Of a DNA stretch of 6,629 nt, positions 1-5,718 are shown in pieces (position 1 is the first letter of the stretch; each line of letters starts with the position of its first letter). Made by a program: the position numbers and the translations under genes. The notes beneath the pieces were generated by a model. It did no database searches, was not told where the DNA came from, and worked only from the letters and a program-made list of their open reading frames with translations. The stretch is from Clostridia bacterium (GTDB taxonomy: Bacteria > Bacillota > Clostridia > Christensenellales > UBA1242), in the NCBI GenBank assembly GCA_017503445.1, contig JAFVTB010000167.1:1-6629 (forward strand), written 5' to 3'.

Positions 1-6
1 CCACAT
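1..6 (-). CDS. Start of a downstream gene cut by the window edge, possibly spoVAE
   Basis: Only ATG TGG (Met-Trp) is visible. It is called because a good ribosome binding site, AAGGTG (minus strand, 17-12), sits five bases before the ATG, and because spoVAD is normally followed by spoVAE/spoVAEB in sporulating Firmicutes. The 80 bases between the spoVAD stop and this ATG are almost pure A/T with no convincing terminator, which fits one operon. The identity rests on gene order alone; two residues cannot show it. Confidence 0.3.
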
Positions 7-86
7 TTTTTCACCTTAGAAAATTAAGAATTTTTTCAAAATAAATATTTTTTTGCAAAAATAAATATTTTAAATTATTTTTTGAA

Positions 87-1103
87 TTATTTTTTAAAAT
101 TATTTTCAATAACCACTGCATGCGCAATTGCCGGAAGGGTGTCACCTTGCTGGCTTGAAGTTGTGCTTAAAAGCGCGCCTGTTGCAACAAAAAGCACCTT
201 TTTGAAAACACCTTTTTTCATCTGATTCACCAAAACAGAATTCAAAAAAGATGCGCAGCAGCCACAGCCACTTCCACCCATAAGGGGCTGTTGGGAAAGT
301 GAAAACATCATTTGTCCACAATCGCAATAATTTTGCCCAAGCTTCACCCCACGGCGCTCCATCAAATCAAGCAGAATTTCGCTGCCAAGTTTGCCAAGAT
401 CGCCCGTGATGATAAGGTCAAAATCTTCGGGTGTGGTTTTGGTGTCATAAAACGCCGCCAAAAGTGTGTTTGCCGCCGCAGGCGCCATAATGCCACCAAA
501 ATTGTTTACATCGCGAACTCCGTAATCCGTAACTTTTCCAAAAGTTGCGCTTGTGATACATGGGCCGCGGCCTGAAAGCGAAAGGATGCTGCAGGCGCTG
601 GCGGTGCAAGTCCATTGGGAAGTTGGCGGGCGCTGGTTTCCAAGTTCAAGCGGAAACCGAAACTGCCGTTCCGCGGTTGAAAAGTGGCTGCCGGTGGCGC
701 AGGCAACATTTTTGAAATATCCCCCGTCAACAAACGCGGCGCCAATTGCCAAGCTTTCTGCCATTGTGCTGCATGCGCCAAACACGCCGGCGTATGGCGT
801 GTCAAATGACCGCGCGGCATAACTTGAACTGATGATTTGGTTTAAAAGGTCGCCTGCCAAAAAGATGCTGATGTCGTGTTTTTTGAGTTTGGCTTTATCA
901 ATCGCCCCCAAAAATGCCTTTTCAATCATCTTGCGTTCGGCTTTTTCAAAGGTTTCTTCACCAAATCGATCGTTTTCCAGCACCATATCAAAAAATTCGC
1001 CAAAATTGCCTTGGCCTTCTTTTGGCCCGACCACGGAAAAATTGCCGATAATTTTGGGACAATTATTGAAAAATATGGTTTGATTGTAAAGATATTTTTC
1101 CAT
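87..1103 (-). CDS. spoVAD: Stage V sporulation protein AD (SpoVAD)
   Basis: A 338-residue protein, the same length as Bacillus subtilis SpoVAD as I recall it. SpoVAD has a thiolase-like fold, binds dipicolinic acid, and works with the SpoVAC/SpoVAE membrane channel that moves Ca-DPA into the forespore and out at germination. Visible family blocks are VVGPKEGQG (24-32), LAGDLLNQ (82-89), FGACST with the thiolase-type Cys (108-113), DGGY and ATGSH..AERQFRFP (126-151), ITSATFGKVTDYG (183-195), MAPAAA (206-211), ITGDLGKLGS (232-241), GGSGCGCC (276-283) and ATGALLS (307-313). The ATG is supported by family alignment (YNQTIFF matches the usual GKQTWVF start), yet no Shine-Dalgarno precedes it. The 40 bases upstream read C-rich, with a possible -10 TATAAA at 1137-1132. 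No spoVAC lies upstream, where the operon would usually have it; a GC-rich repeat and a DUF6273 gene are there instead. The downstream edge may hold spoVAE. Identification is very secure. Confidence 0.97.
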   Translation of the reverse strand: MEKYLYNQTIFFNNCPKIIGNFSVVGPKEGQGNFGEFFDMVLENDRFGEETFEKAERKMIEKAFLGAIDKAKLKKHDISIFLAGDLLNQIISSSYAARSFDTPYAGVFGACSTMAESLAIGAAFVDGGYFKNVACATGSHFSTAERQFRFPLELGNQRPPTSQWTCTASACSILSLSGRGPCITSATFGKVTDYGVRDVNNFGGIMAPAAANTLLAAFYDTKTTPEDFDLIITGDLGKLGSEILLDLMERRGVKLGQNYCDCGQMMFSLSQQPLMGGSGCGCCASFLNSVLVNQMKKGVFKKVLFVATGALLSTTSSQQGDTLPAIAHAVVIENNFKK

Positions 1104-1144
1104 AAAGAAATTTTGGGCAAATTGGGGGATTTTTATACAAGATT

Positions 1145-1248
1145 GGGCGCCGAAAACACTTGCGGGCGTTGCCCGCGCGTTGGCTCACTCCGTTCGCCGC
1201 TCGCTCCGCCCCCTGCGGGGGGCTTCCGCTCGCCCGTTTTCGGCGCCC
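1145..1248. repeat. GC-rich intergenic element with 13-bp perfect inverted ends
   Basis: The ends are GGGCGCCGAAAAC (1145-1157) and its exact reverse complement GTTTTCGGCGCCC (1236-1248). Inside are two strong hairpins: GCGGGC-GTT-GCCCGC (1162-1176) and GCCCCC-TGCG-GGGGGC (1208-1223). Between them lies a GCTCACTCCGTTCGC tract. The element is almost all G/C except for the AAAA/TTTT near each end, in sharp contrast to the AT-rich flanks, and has no coding capacity I can support. This architecture resembles dispersed palindromic extragenic repeats or small non-autonomous elements; only one copy is in the window, so dispersal is inferred. No target-site duplication is obvious. It sits about 40 bases upstream of the spoVAD start codon. 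Confidence 0.7.
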
Positions 1249-1259
1249 GCAACTAATAT

Positions 1260-1293
1260 AAAAAAATTTCGTTTTATTTGAAAACGAAATTTT
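1260..1293 (-). terminator. Hairpin terminator downstream of DUF6273 paralogue A
   Basis: There is a perfect 13-bp inverted repeat, AAAATTTCGTTTT (1263-1275) and AAAACGAAATTTT (1281-1293), with a 5-base loop. Read on the minus strand the hairpin ends in a run of seven T, as expected of an intrinsic terminator about 100 bases after the paralogue A stop. The stem has only two G/C pairs, so its strength is uncertain; it may also work on the plus strand. Confidence 0.5.
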
Positions 1294-1345
1294 ACAACAT
1301 AAACAATAAATAAACTAAAGGGAAAATTCCCAACAAAATATCTTA

Positions 1346-1359
1346 TATCACCTTCCTTT
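1346..1359 (-). promoter_or_regulatory. Orphan Shine-Dalgarno-like sequence after paralogue A
   Basis: On the minus strand the site reads AAAGGAAGGTGATA, starting 37 bases after the paralogue A stop and preceded by a T-run (TTTTT). It nearly matches the complement of the 16S rRNA 3' end, yet no ATG, GTG or TTG follows at a normal distance; the nearest TTG is 14 bases past GGAAGG and opens only 14 codons. The same motif in the same place follows paralogue B (5675-5687), so it looks like part of a duplicated unit. Confidence 0.45.
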
Positions 1360-1395
1360 AAAAATTTTGATTTTTAATTGATTAAAGAAATGTGA

Positions 1396-2592
1396 TTAAA
1401 TTTTCAAAACGAAGGCCGGGCGGACGGCAAGAGGTTCCGTTCTTGTATAAGATGCTATAATACCCTCATGATTGACCATTCTTATCCAAGTAGATGTACC
1501 TGTATCACCTGACCGCAGCCACCAATAAACATCAATATCCATGTTTCCATTCTTGCCTTCATTCAAATATGTGTCATAATAAAAACTTTCACTTGAGTTT
1601 ATTCCAGCAAGAGGAAAAAGTTTAGTTGTTACTGTGCTTGATGATTTGTAATGCAATGTATATAATGTTTTTGAAATTATATAGGGCGACAGTGTACTTT
1701 TAAGATTAGTATTATACCAAGTTTCCAAATATTCTTCAAGAATTGAACCTTGATAATTGGCATATTCCGTTTGAACAAAATTACCATTACCAGTTTTAAA
1801 TGCAACTCCTGAAGTTCCATCAATGCGACCCTGCGCAAAACACAAAACCTCATCTGCTTGAAGTTCGCTATCCTCAGTTAACTCTATTTCTATTGCATTT
1901 GGAAAAAGTGCTGATGGATCTATATAAGTTGCTGATACCGCGCTTGAGTTATAAACATCACTGTCAACAGTTTTATAAACATCATAAATTTCCGCGCCTG
2001 CATCAGTACTATCAACTTCTTGTTTTTGCAATAATGACCATATTGACTCAATTGTATATCCACTAAATGATGAATATGTGGCAAGGATATTTGCAAGATT
2101 GATTTTACCACTTTGTAATCTGTTTGTTATAGTTGATGAATATCCAATAATTGCCCACTTTACACCTGCGGCTTCAATGTAGGCATAACCGCTGAATTTT
2201 CCACTTGGAATTTTATCCAACGTTGAAGGATCTTCCTTATAACCGGTTAAGTGCCAGCGGATATCCAGCCCATAATCGGTTGTATAAATCACAGGATCAT
2301 TCTCTGAATCAAACTCTAAAGTGCCGGCAAGAAGTTGTTCTTGTGGCGAAAGGGCGCGGGCTGCGCTTTGCGCAAGGGCGGCAAGGTCGCCCGCGTTGGA
2401 AGCGCTGGTCGCGCCCACTGGCGCAATCAACACCCCGCAAAGGGTGCCGATGCCCATCATAATTGCCAAACCGCTGGCAGCAAAAATCTTGAGCAAGCGC
2501 TTGTTGCTCTTCTTCTTGCAATTGTTGCAAGAAAAGTCGGTGCATACACCGACAACACCAACTTCCGTTGGCGTTACCCTATTTTTATTCAT
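1396..2592 (-). CDS. DUF6273-like membrane-anchored or secreted protein, paralogue A
   Basis: A 398-residue protein of unknown function. A basic N-terminus carries a Cys cluster (C17, C22, C25) and KKKSNKR, followed by a hydrophobic segment at about 33-60; the charge distribution predicts a cytoplasmic N-terminus and an exported remainder, with a possible cleavage site after VGA (59-61). A low-complexity Ala-rich linker (62-80) leads to LSPQEQLLAGTLEFD and TTDYGLDI, which are shared with paralogue B. The C-terminal block FPLA...ESFYYDTYL...YWWLRSG...AVRPAFVL (326-396) is typical of DUF6273, which I believe belongs with formylglycine-enzyme/C-type-lectin-like folds (inference). The first ~80 codons and the last ~10 are GC-rich; the middle is AT-rich. 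The start is an ATG with AAAGGGA 11 bases upstream, a loose spacing. The gene has its own promoter (2644-2671) after the prfA terminator. A surface or ligand-binding role is likely but unproven. Confidence 0.85.
   Translation of the reverse strand: MNKNRVTPTEVGVVGVCTDFSCNNCKKKSNKRLLKIFAASGLAIMMGIGTLCGVLIAPVGATSASNAGDLAALAQSAARALSPQEQLLAGTLEFDSENDPVIYTTDYGLDIRWHLTGYKEDPSTLDKIPSGKFSGYAYIEAAGVKWAIIGYSSTITNRLQSGKINLANILATYSSFSGYTIESIWSLLQKQEVDSTDAGAEIYDVYKTVDSDVYNSSAVSATYIDPSALFPNAIEIELTEDSELQADEVLCFAQGRIDGTSGVAFKTGNGNFVQTEYANYQGSILEEYLETWYNTNLKSTLSPYIISKTLYTLHYKSSSTVTTKLFPLAGINSSESFYYDTYLNEGKNGNMDIDVYWWLRSGDTGTSTWIRMVNHEGIIASYTRTEPLAVRPAFVLKI
2513..2571 (-). other. Three tandem hairpins inside the 5' coding region of paralogue A
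   Basis: Three perfect inverted repeats lie almost end to end: TTCTTGCAA/TTGCAAGAA (2513-2521 and 2525-2533, 3-base loop), GTCGGTG/CACCGAC (2536-2542 and 2547-2553, 4-base loop) and CCAAC/GTTGG (2558-2562 and 2567-2571, 4-base loop). They cover codons 8-27 of the gene and encode the Cys-rich cytoplasmic tail. They could fold in the mRNA soon after the start codon, or mark an inserted palindromic repeat. Function is unknown. Confidence 0.6.
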
Positions 2593-2631
2593 AGTTATGA
2601 TATTCCCTTTATTTAGTTATGATGTACCTTT
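2592..2631 (-). repeat. Duplicated ribosome-binding-site unit before paralogue A
   Basis: On the minus strand, AAAGG-TAC-ATCATAACTA (2631-2614) is followed by AAAGG-GAAT-ATCATAACTA (2610-2592), whose last two bases start the ATG. The 10-base core ATCATAACTA repeats exactly with a 22-bp period. Only the second copy leads into the start codon. The first copy is flanked by TGTAC-AAAG-GTACA, a small possible hairpin. It may be a simple tandem duplication or a protein/RNA contact site in the leader. Confidence 0.5.
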
Positions 2632-2643
2632 GTACACTTAAAT

Positions 2644-2671
2644 ATTACAAAACTTTACAAATCAAAGTCAA
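2644..2671 (-). promoter_or_regulatory. Sigma-A-like promoter for paralogue A
   Basis: On the minus strand the -35 is TTGACT (2671-2666; 5 of 6 consensus) and the -10 is TGTAAT (2649-2644; 5 of 6), with a 16-base spacer. Transcription would begin near 2637, giving a leader of about 45 bases that contains the duplicated AAAGG..ATCATAACTA unit. The promoter lies directly after the prfA terminator, so paralogue A is probably transcribed separately from prmC-prfA. Confidence 0.6.
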
Positions 2672-2703
2672 ATCAATTTTGGCACAATTTTTAAAAAAAT
2701 TTT

Positions 2704-2736
2704 AAAAAAATAAAAAAACACCAATTTGGTGGTGTT
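2704..2736 (-). terminator. Intrinsic terminator of the prmC-prfA operon
   Basis: On the minus strand AACACC (2736-2731) pairs with GGTGTT (2722-2717) around an 8-base loop; CACC/GGTG with a 5-base loop is an alternative inner pairing. A run of seven T, then A, then seven more T follows. The stem begins inside the prfA stop codon, so the operon ends tightly. Confidence 0.75.
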
Positions 2737-3808
2737 AATTGCCTGCCTGTTCAAGCTTCAACTGCTGATCGGCACGCAGAAGTTCATCAATCATTTCTTG
2801 GATATCGCCATCCATAAAGCCAGACATATTATAAATTGAGTGGTTTATACGGTGATCAGTGATGCGGCCTTGGGGGAAATTATATGTGCGGATGCGTTCA
2901 CTGCGGTCACCACTTCCAATTTGGCTGCGGCGATTTTCCTTATATTCGCTGGTGATTTGATTTTGATAGAAATCATGCAATTTGCTTTTAAGGATATTCA
3001 TTGCGCGTTCACGGTTTTTAAGCTGACTGCGCTCATCCTGACAGCAAACCACAATCCCGGTTGGGATATGTGTCATGCGGATTGCGCTGTCGGTTTTGTT
3101 GACGTGCTGGCCACCGGCGCCACTTGCGCGATAGGTGTCAATGCGAAGATCTTTTTCCAGAATTTCAAAGTCAACCTCTTCCATTTCAGGAAGCACCGCC
3201 ACGGTGGTTGTGGATGTATGCACACGGCCTTGTGATTCGGTTTCAGGAACACGCTGAACGCGGTGAACGCCACTTTCAAACTTCATATTTTTAAACACAT
3301 TTTTGCCTTTAATCATAAATGTGCAATCGCGGATGCCGCCAAGTTCGGTTTCGTTAAGGTCAATCATCTCAACCTGCCAGCGTTGGCGTTCAGCATAGCG
3401 GCGATACATATTCAAAAGTTCTGTGCCAAAAAGGGCGCTTTCTTCCCCGCCCGCAGCTGCACGAATTTCAACAATGACATTTGAACTGTCGTTTTCATCC
3501 TTTGGCAAAAGCAAAATTTTGATGTTTTCTTCCATCTCGCCAATTTTACCATTCAGTTCGTAAAGTTCATCTTCAAAAAACTTTTTCATTTCGGCATCGG
3601 TTTCGGTGGCGATGGTGTTTTCCATACCCGCTTTGTCAGCCAGCGCCTTTTCATAGGCGTCGTGTGCTTCAGCAATTTCTTCAAGCGCGCTGCGCTCCTT
3701 CACCAATTTTTTCCAATTTGTATTATCGGCAATAATTTCTGGCCTTATGATAAGGTCAGTCAGTTCATCAAATCGTGCCTTAAATTTTTTTGTTGTTTCA
3801 ATAAGCAT
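2735..3808 (-). CDS. prfA: Peptide chain release factor 1 (RF1)
   Basis: A 357-residue class I release factor that recognises UAA and UAG in the ribosomal A site and triggers peptidyl-tRNA hydrolysis. The stop-codon reading motif is PET at 188-190 (the RF1 PxT motif, inside HRVQRVPETESQGR), not the SPF of RF2. The catalytic GGQ is at 232-234 in SGAGGQHVNKTDSAIR. Other family blocks are AAAGGEES (117-124), the helical N-terminal domain (1-100) and GSGDRSERIRTYNFPQGR (298-315). Length is normal. The ATG is preceded by AAAGGGA with a 6-base gap; that site overlaps the last codons of prmC, whose stop is three bases upstream, so translation is probably coupled. PrmC, encoded just upstream, methylates the Gln of this GGQ. 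Confidence 0.98.
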   Translation of the reverse strand: MLIETTKKFKARFDELTDLIIRPEIIADNTNWKKLVKERSALEEIAEAHDAYEKALADKAGMENTIATETDAEMKKFFEDELYELNGKIGEMEENIKILLLPKDENDSSNVIVEIRAAAGGEESALFGTELLNMYRRYAERQRWQVEMIDLNETELGGIRDCTFMIKGKNVFKNMKFESGVHRVQRVPETESQGRVHTSTTTVAVLPEMEEVDFEILEKDLRIDTYRASGAGGQHVNKTDSAIRMTHIPTGIVVCCQDERSQLKNRERAMNILKSKLHDFYQNQITSEYKENRRSQIGSGDRSERIRTYNFPQGRITDHRINHSIYNMSGFMDGDIQEMIDELLRADQQLKLEQAGN

Positions 3809-3811
3809 TTT

Positions 3812-5584
3812 TTATCCCTTTTTTGTGGCAACAACGATGCGTTGAATGCCATTATAATCCTTAAGTATTTTAATATCCTGAAAGCTTTCTGTCAAGATTT
3901 TTTTCACTTTCGCGCCTTGGCGAATGCCAATTTCCAAAAAAAGTTTGCCGCCCGCGCGCAAAAAGTTGGGGGCCTCATCGGCAATACGGCGATAAAAATA
4001 CAAGCCATCTGCGCCGCCATCAAGGGCGATCGTTGGGTCAAAATCCCGCACTTCGGGCGCAAGAAGCGGAATATCATCCGTTTTGATATAGGGCGGATTA
4101 CTGACAATTACATCAAATTTTTTGAATTTGACATTTGAAAACATATCGCTTTGACGAAATTTCACCGGTGCATCGTTGATTTCGGCGTTGCGCTTTGCAA
4201 CCAAAAGCGCATCATCGCTTATATCCACGCCTACAACCTCGGCCACAGAGTTTTTTGCAATGCTTATGTCAATGGCGCCGCTTCCTGTGCAAAGATCCAG
4301 CACCTTGCTCGGCGCATTGCCAAGATATTTAAGGACATTTTCCACTAAAAGTTCAGTTTCTGGGCGTGGCGTCAGCACACTTTTGTTCACCTTAAACCTA
4401 AGCCCATAAAACTCTGTAAACCCAAAGATTTTTTCAAGCGGCTCGTTTTTCAGGCGGCGCTCAAGCGCATTGAAAACATCGCGCACTTGGGCATCGGTAA
4501 GGGTTTTTACAAATTTAAGGTCAAGCTTTCCACAGCCCAAAACATTTGCCACAAGCCATTCGGCCTCAGCAAAGTCATCAATTCCGGCCTTAGCAAGCGC
4601 GGCCTTGACATCGCCCAAAACAAACGCCAAGTTGTTTTTGGTGGGCTGGGAAATTTCTTCACGCGCGGGGTTGTTTTTCATAAGTTCACACTCCATAACT
4701 GCGCCACGTGCCACCTGAAAGCATGTTTTACTTGGCGGCTGATATTGCAAAATTGATGTAATGGCACAAAGTTTTTGATATATTCCGCCCTTGTTTTCTT
4801 GCCACAAACAAATTTCAAATATGGCCCCACATGAAAGCGCAAAACACAAAATATTCAACAACATTTGCAAAACAAAAGGCGCATCAAAACATAATAATGA
4901 TAACACAAATGTGTCAAAGAGTAAAGCCCCGAAAAGCACATTAAAAAAATTTAATGCAAAAAACCGCTTTTTTGAAACCACCAAATTTGCGGCGGTGTTG
5001 AATCGCCACAAAGCGCGCACACTTGCAAAGCATTGAAGCGCGCCCAAAAGCCCAAAAACAACAATGCACCGCACCACCCCCGCAAAAAATCTTTGCACAA
5101 ACAACCCGCCACCAATGCCAAAAATCCAAATGGAAATTGCCGCAGGCAAAATTCCAAGAATTATCCAGCCAAAAAATAAAATCAGCACAAAAAAAGCCAA
5201 AAAAATTAAGAATGCAATAAAAAGTTGAAAAATGGTTTTTTCTTTTGCTTTTTCCGGGGGCGTATAAAAACTTTTGCATGATCGCCAAAAGCCCACCGCA
5301 AACGCCCAAACGCCATTGGCAACAAACTCAATGCCGCGCAAAATGGGAATTTTGTGATGCCAAACAAATTGTTTTTGCCGAAAGGATACAAGCCGCAAAT
5401 CCCCTTGCCGAAGCACTTGGCAAAGTGCCATATCTTTGCCATTTGCGCACAAAATGCCACCAATCACAGGAAAGCAAAAAAACAGGTCTAAAAGTTGCAA
5501 ACCTTTCTTTTTTTTAACTTTCCCTGTTTTTTTCATAATACAATTCTTGCCAGATTTCATAAAAAAATGCCCACAAAAAGACAT
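3812..5584 (-). CDS. prmC: DUF1385/YqhQ-like membrane domain fused to release factor glutamine methyltransferase PrmC
   Basis: About 590 residues in two parts (numbered from the ATG at 5584). The C-terminal ~290 residues are a full PrmC/HemK, which uses S-adenosylmethionine to methylate the GGQ glutamine of RF1/RF2: N-terminal helical domain (about 320-395), TPRPETE (405-411), SAM loop DLCTGSGAIDISIA (430-443), VGVD (452-455), and catalytic NPPY (496-499). The N-terminal ~300 residues match DUF1385 in outline: IGG (41-43), IPILRGIEF (79-87), a long hydrophobic pair of helices (118-157), RALWRFNTAAN (190-200) where the family has RVFQYHGAEHK, further membrane helices, and an ITSILQYQPPS..QVARGAV end. 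The family's His/Glu and HPRCGTSF-like motifs are not recognisable. The chosen ATG has AAAAGGA six bases upstream; a TTG at 5617 would add 11 residues but has no good binding site. DUF1385, prmC and prfA are common neighbours in Clostridia. The PrmC call is secure; the DUF1385 call is fairly likely. Confidence 0.9.
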   Translation of the reverse strand: MSFCGHFFMKSGKNCIMKKTGKVKKKKGLQLLDLFFCFPVIGGILCANGKDMALCQVLRQGDLRLVSFRQKQFVWHHKIPILRGIEFVANGVWAFAVGFWRSCKSFYTPPEKAKEKTIFQLFIAFLIFLAFFVLILFFGWIILGILPAAISIWIFGIGGGLFVQRFFAGVVRCIVVFGLLGALQCFASVRALWRFNTAANLVVSKKRFFALNFFNVLFGALLFDTFVLSLLCFDAPFVLQMLLNILCFALSCGAIFEICLWQENKGGIYQKLCAITSILQYQPPSKTCFQVARGAVMECELMKNNPAREEISQPTKNNLAFVLGDVKAALAKAGIDDFAEAEWLVANVLGCGKLDLKFVKTLTDAQVRDVFNALERRLKNEPLEKIFGFTEFYGLRFKVNKSVLTPRPETELLVENVLKYLGNAPSKVLDLCTGSGAIDISIAKNSVAEVVGVDISDDALLVAKRNAEINDAPVKFRQSDMFSNVKFKKFDVIVSNPPYIKTDDIPLLAPEVRDFDPTIALDGGADGLYFYRRIADEAPNFLRAGGKLFLEIGIRQGAKVKKILTESFQDIKILKDYNGIQRIVVATKKG

Positions 5585-5593
5585 TTTTGATCC

Positions 5594-5619
5594 TTTTCCG
5601 CGACTTTCACGCGGCAAAA
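5594..5619 (-). promoter_or_regulatory. Leader hairpin overlapping the prmC ribosome binding site
   Basis: On the minus strand CCGCG (5614-5610) pairs with CGCGG (5602-5598) around a 7-base loop. The outer TTTT (5619-5616) can pair with AAAA (5597-5594) after one mismatch. Those A residues belong to AAAAGGA, the Shine-Dalgarno of the DUF1385-PrmC gene, so the fold could dampen initiation. The alternative TTG start (5617-5615) would lie inside the stem. Confidence 0.35.
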
Positions 5620-5674
5620 TGATACTAACGGATTTGTTAAAATTTTGTAACTAAGTTTTCTTATACTTTCGCCC

Positions 5675-5687
5675 TATCACCTCCTTT
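5675..5687 (-). promoter_or_regulatory. Orphan perfect Shine-Dalgarno after paralogue B
   Basis: On the minus strand the site is AAAGGAGGTGATA, of which the first 12 bases are the exact complement of the usual 16S rRNA tail (ATCACCTCCTTT). It begins 32 bases after the paralogue B stop, preceded by TTTTTT. No start codon lies within 20 bases downstream; a GTG inside the motif opens only nine codons. The prmC ATG is about 90 bases away and has its own site. The matching motif after paralogue A is at 1346-1359. Confidence 0.5.
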
Positions 5688-5718
5688 AAAAAATTACAAA
5701 AATTCTTTAAAGAAGATG

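Noticed and set aside
39..71. Direct repeat AAATAAATATTTT, twice, downstream of spoVAD
   Set aside because: Pure A/T low-complexity sequence; no G/C stem for a terminator and no further copies, so chance is likely.
506..1256. Several 80-126 codon frames overlapping spoVAD on both strands
   Set aside because: They overlap a well-conserved gene, have no ribosome binding sites or recognisable domains, and one runs through the GC-rich repeat.
1292..1336. A 14-codon hydrophobic frame on the minus strand (TTG start, LGIFPLVYLLFML) after the orphan binding site of paralogue A
   Set aside because: The start is TTG, the spacing from the binding site is 14 bases, its end runs into the terminator hairpin, and nothing comparable follows the orphan site of paralogue B.
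3662..4138. 158-codon plus-strand frame opposite prmC and prfA
   Set aside because: Lies entirely across the antisense of two conserved genes, with no family motif and a Phe/Ile-rich composition expected from the opposite strand.
4941..5517. Alternative frames of up to 122 codons overlapping the DUF1385-like region
   Set aside because: The hydrophobic reading frame that continues into PrmC is unbroken and has a binding site; the others are out-of-frame shadows.
5615..5617. TTG as the start of the prmC fusion
   Set aside because: No purine tract precedes it and it lies in a hairpin; the ATG at 5584 has AAAAGGA at a good distance.
5702..5716. TTCTTTAAAGAA palindrome followed by TTTTT after paralogue B as a terminator
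   Set aside because: Only about four A/T-dominated pairs could form the stem, too weak to call.
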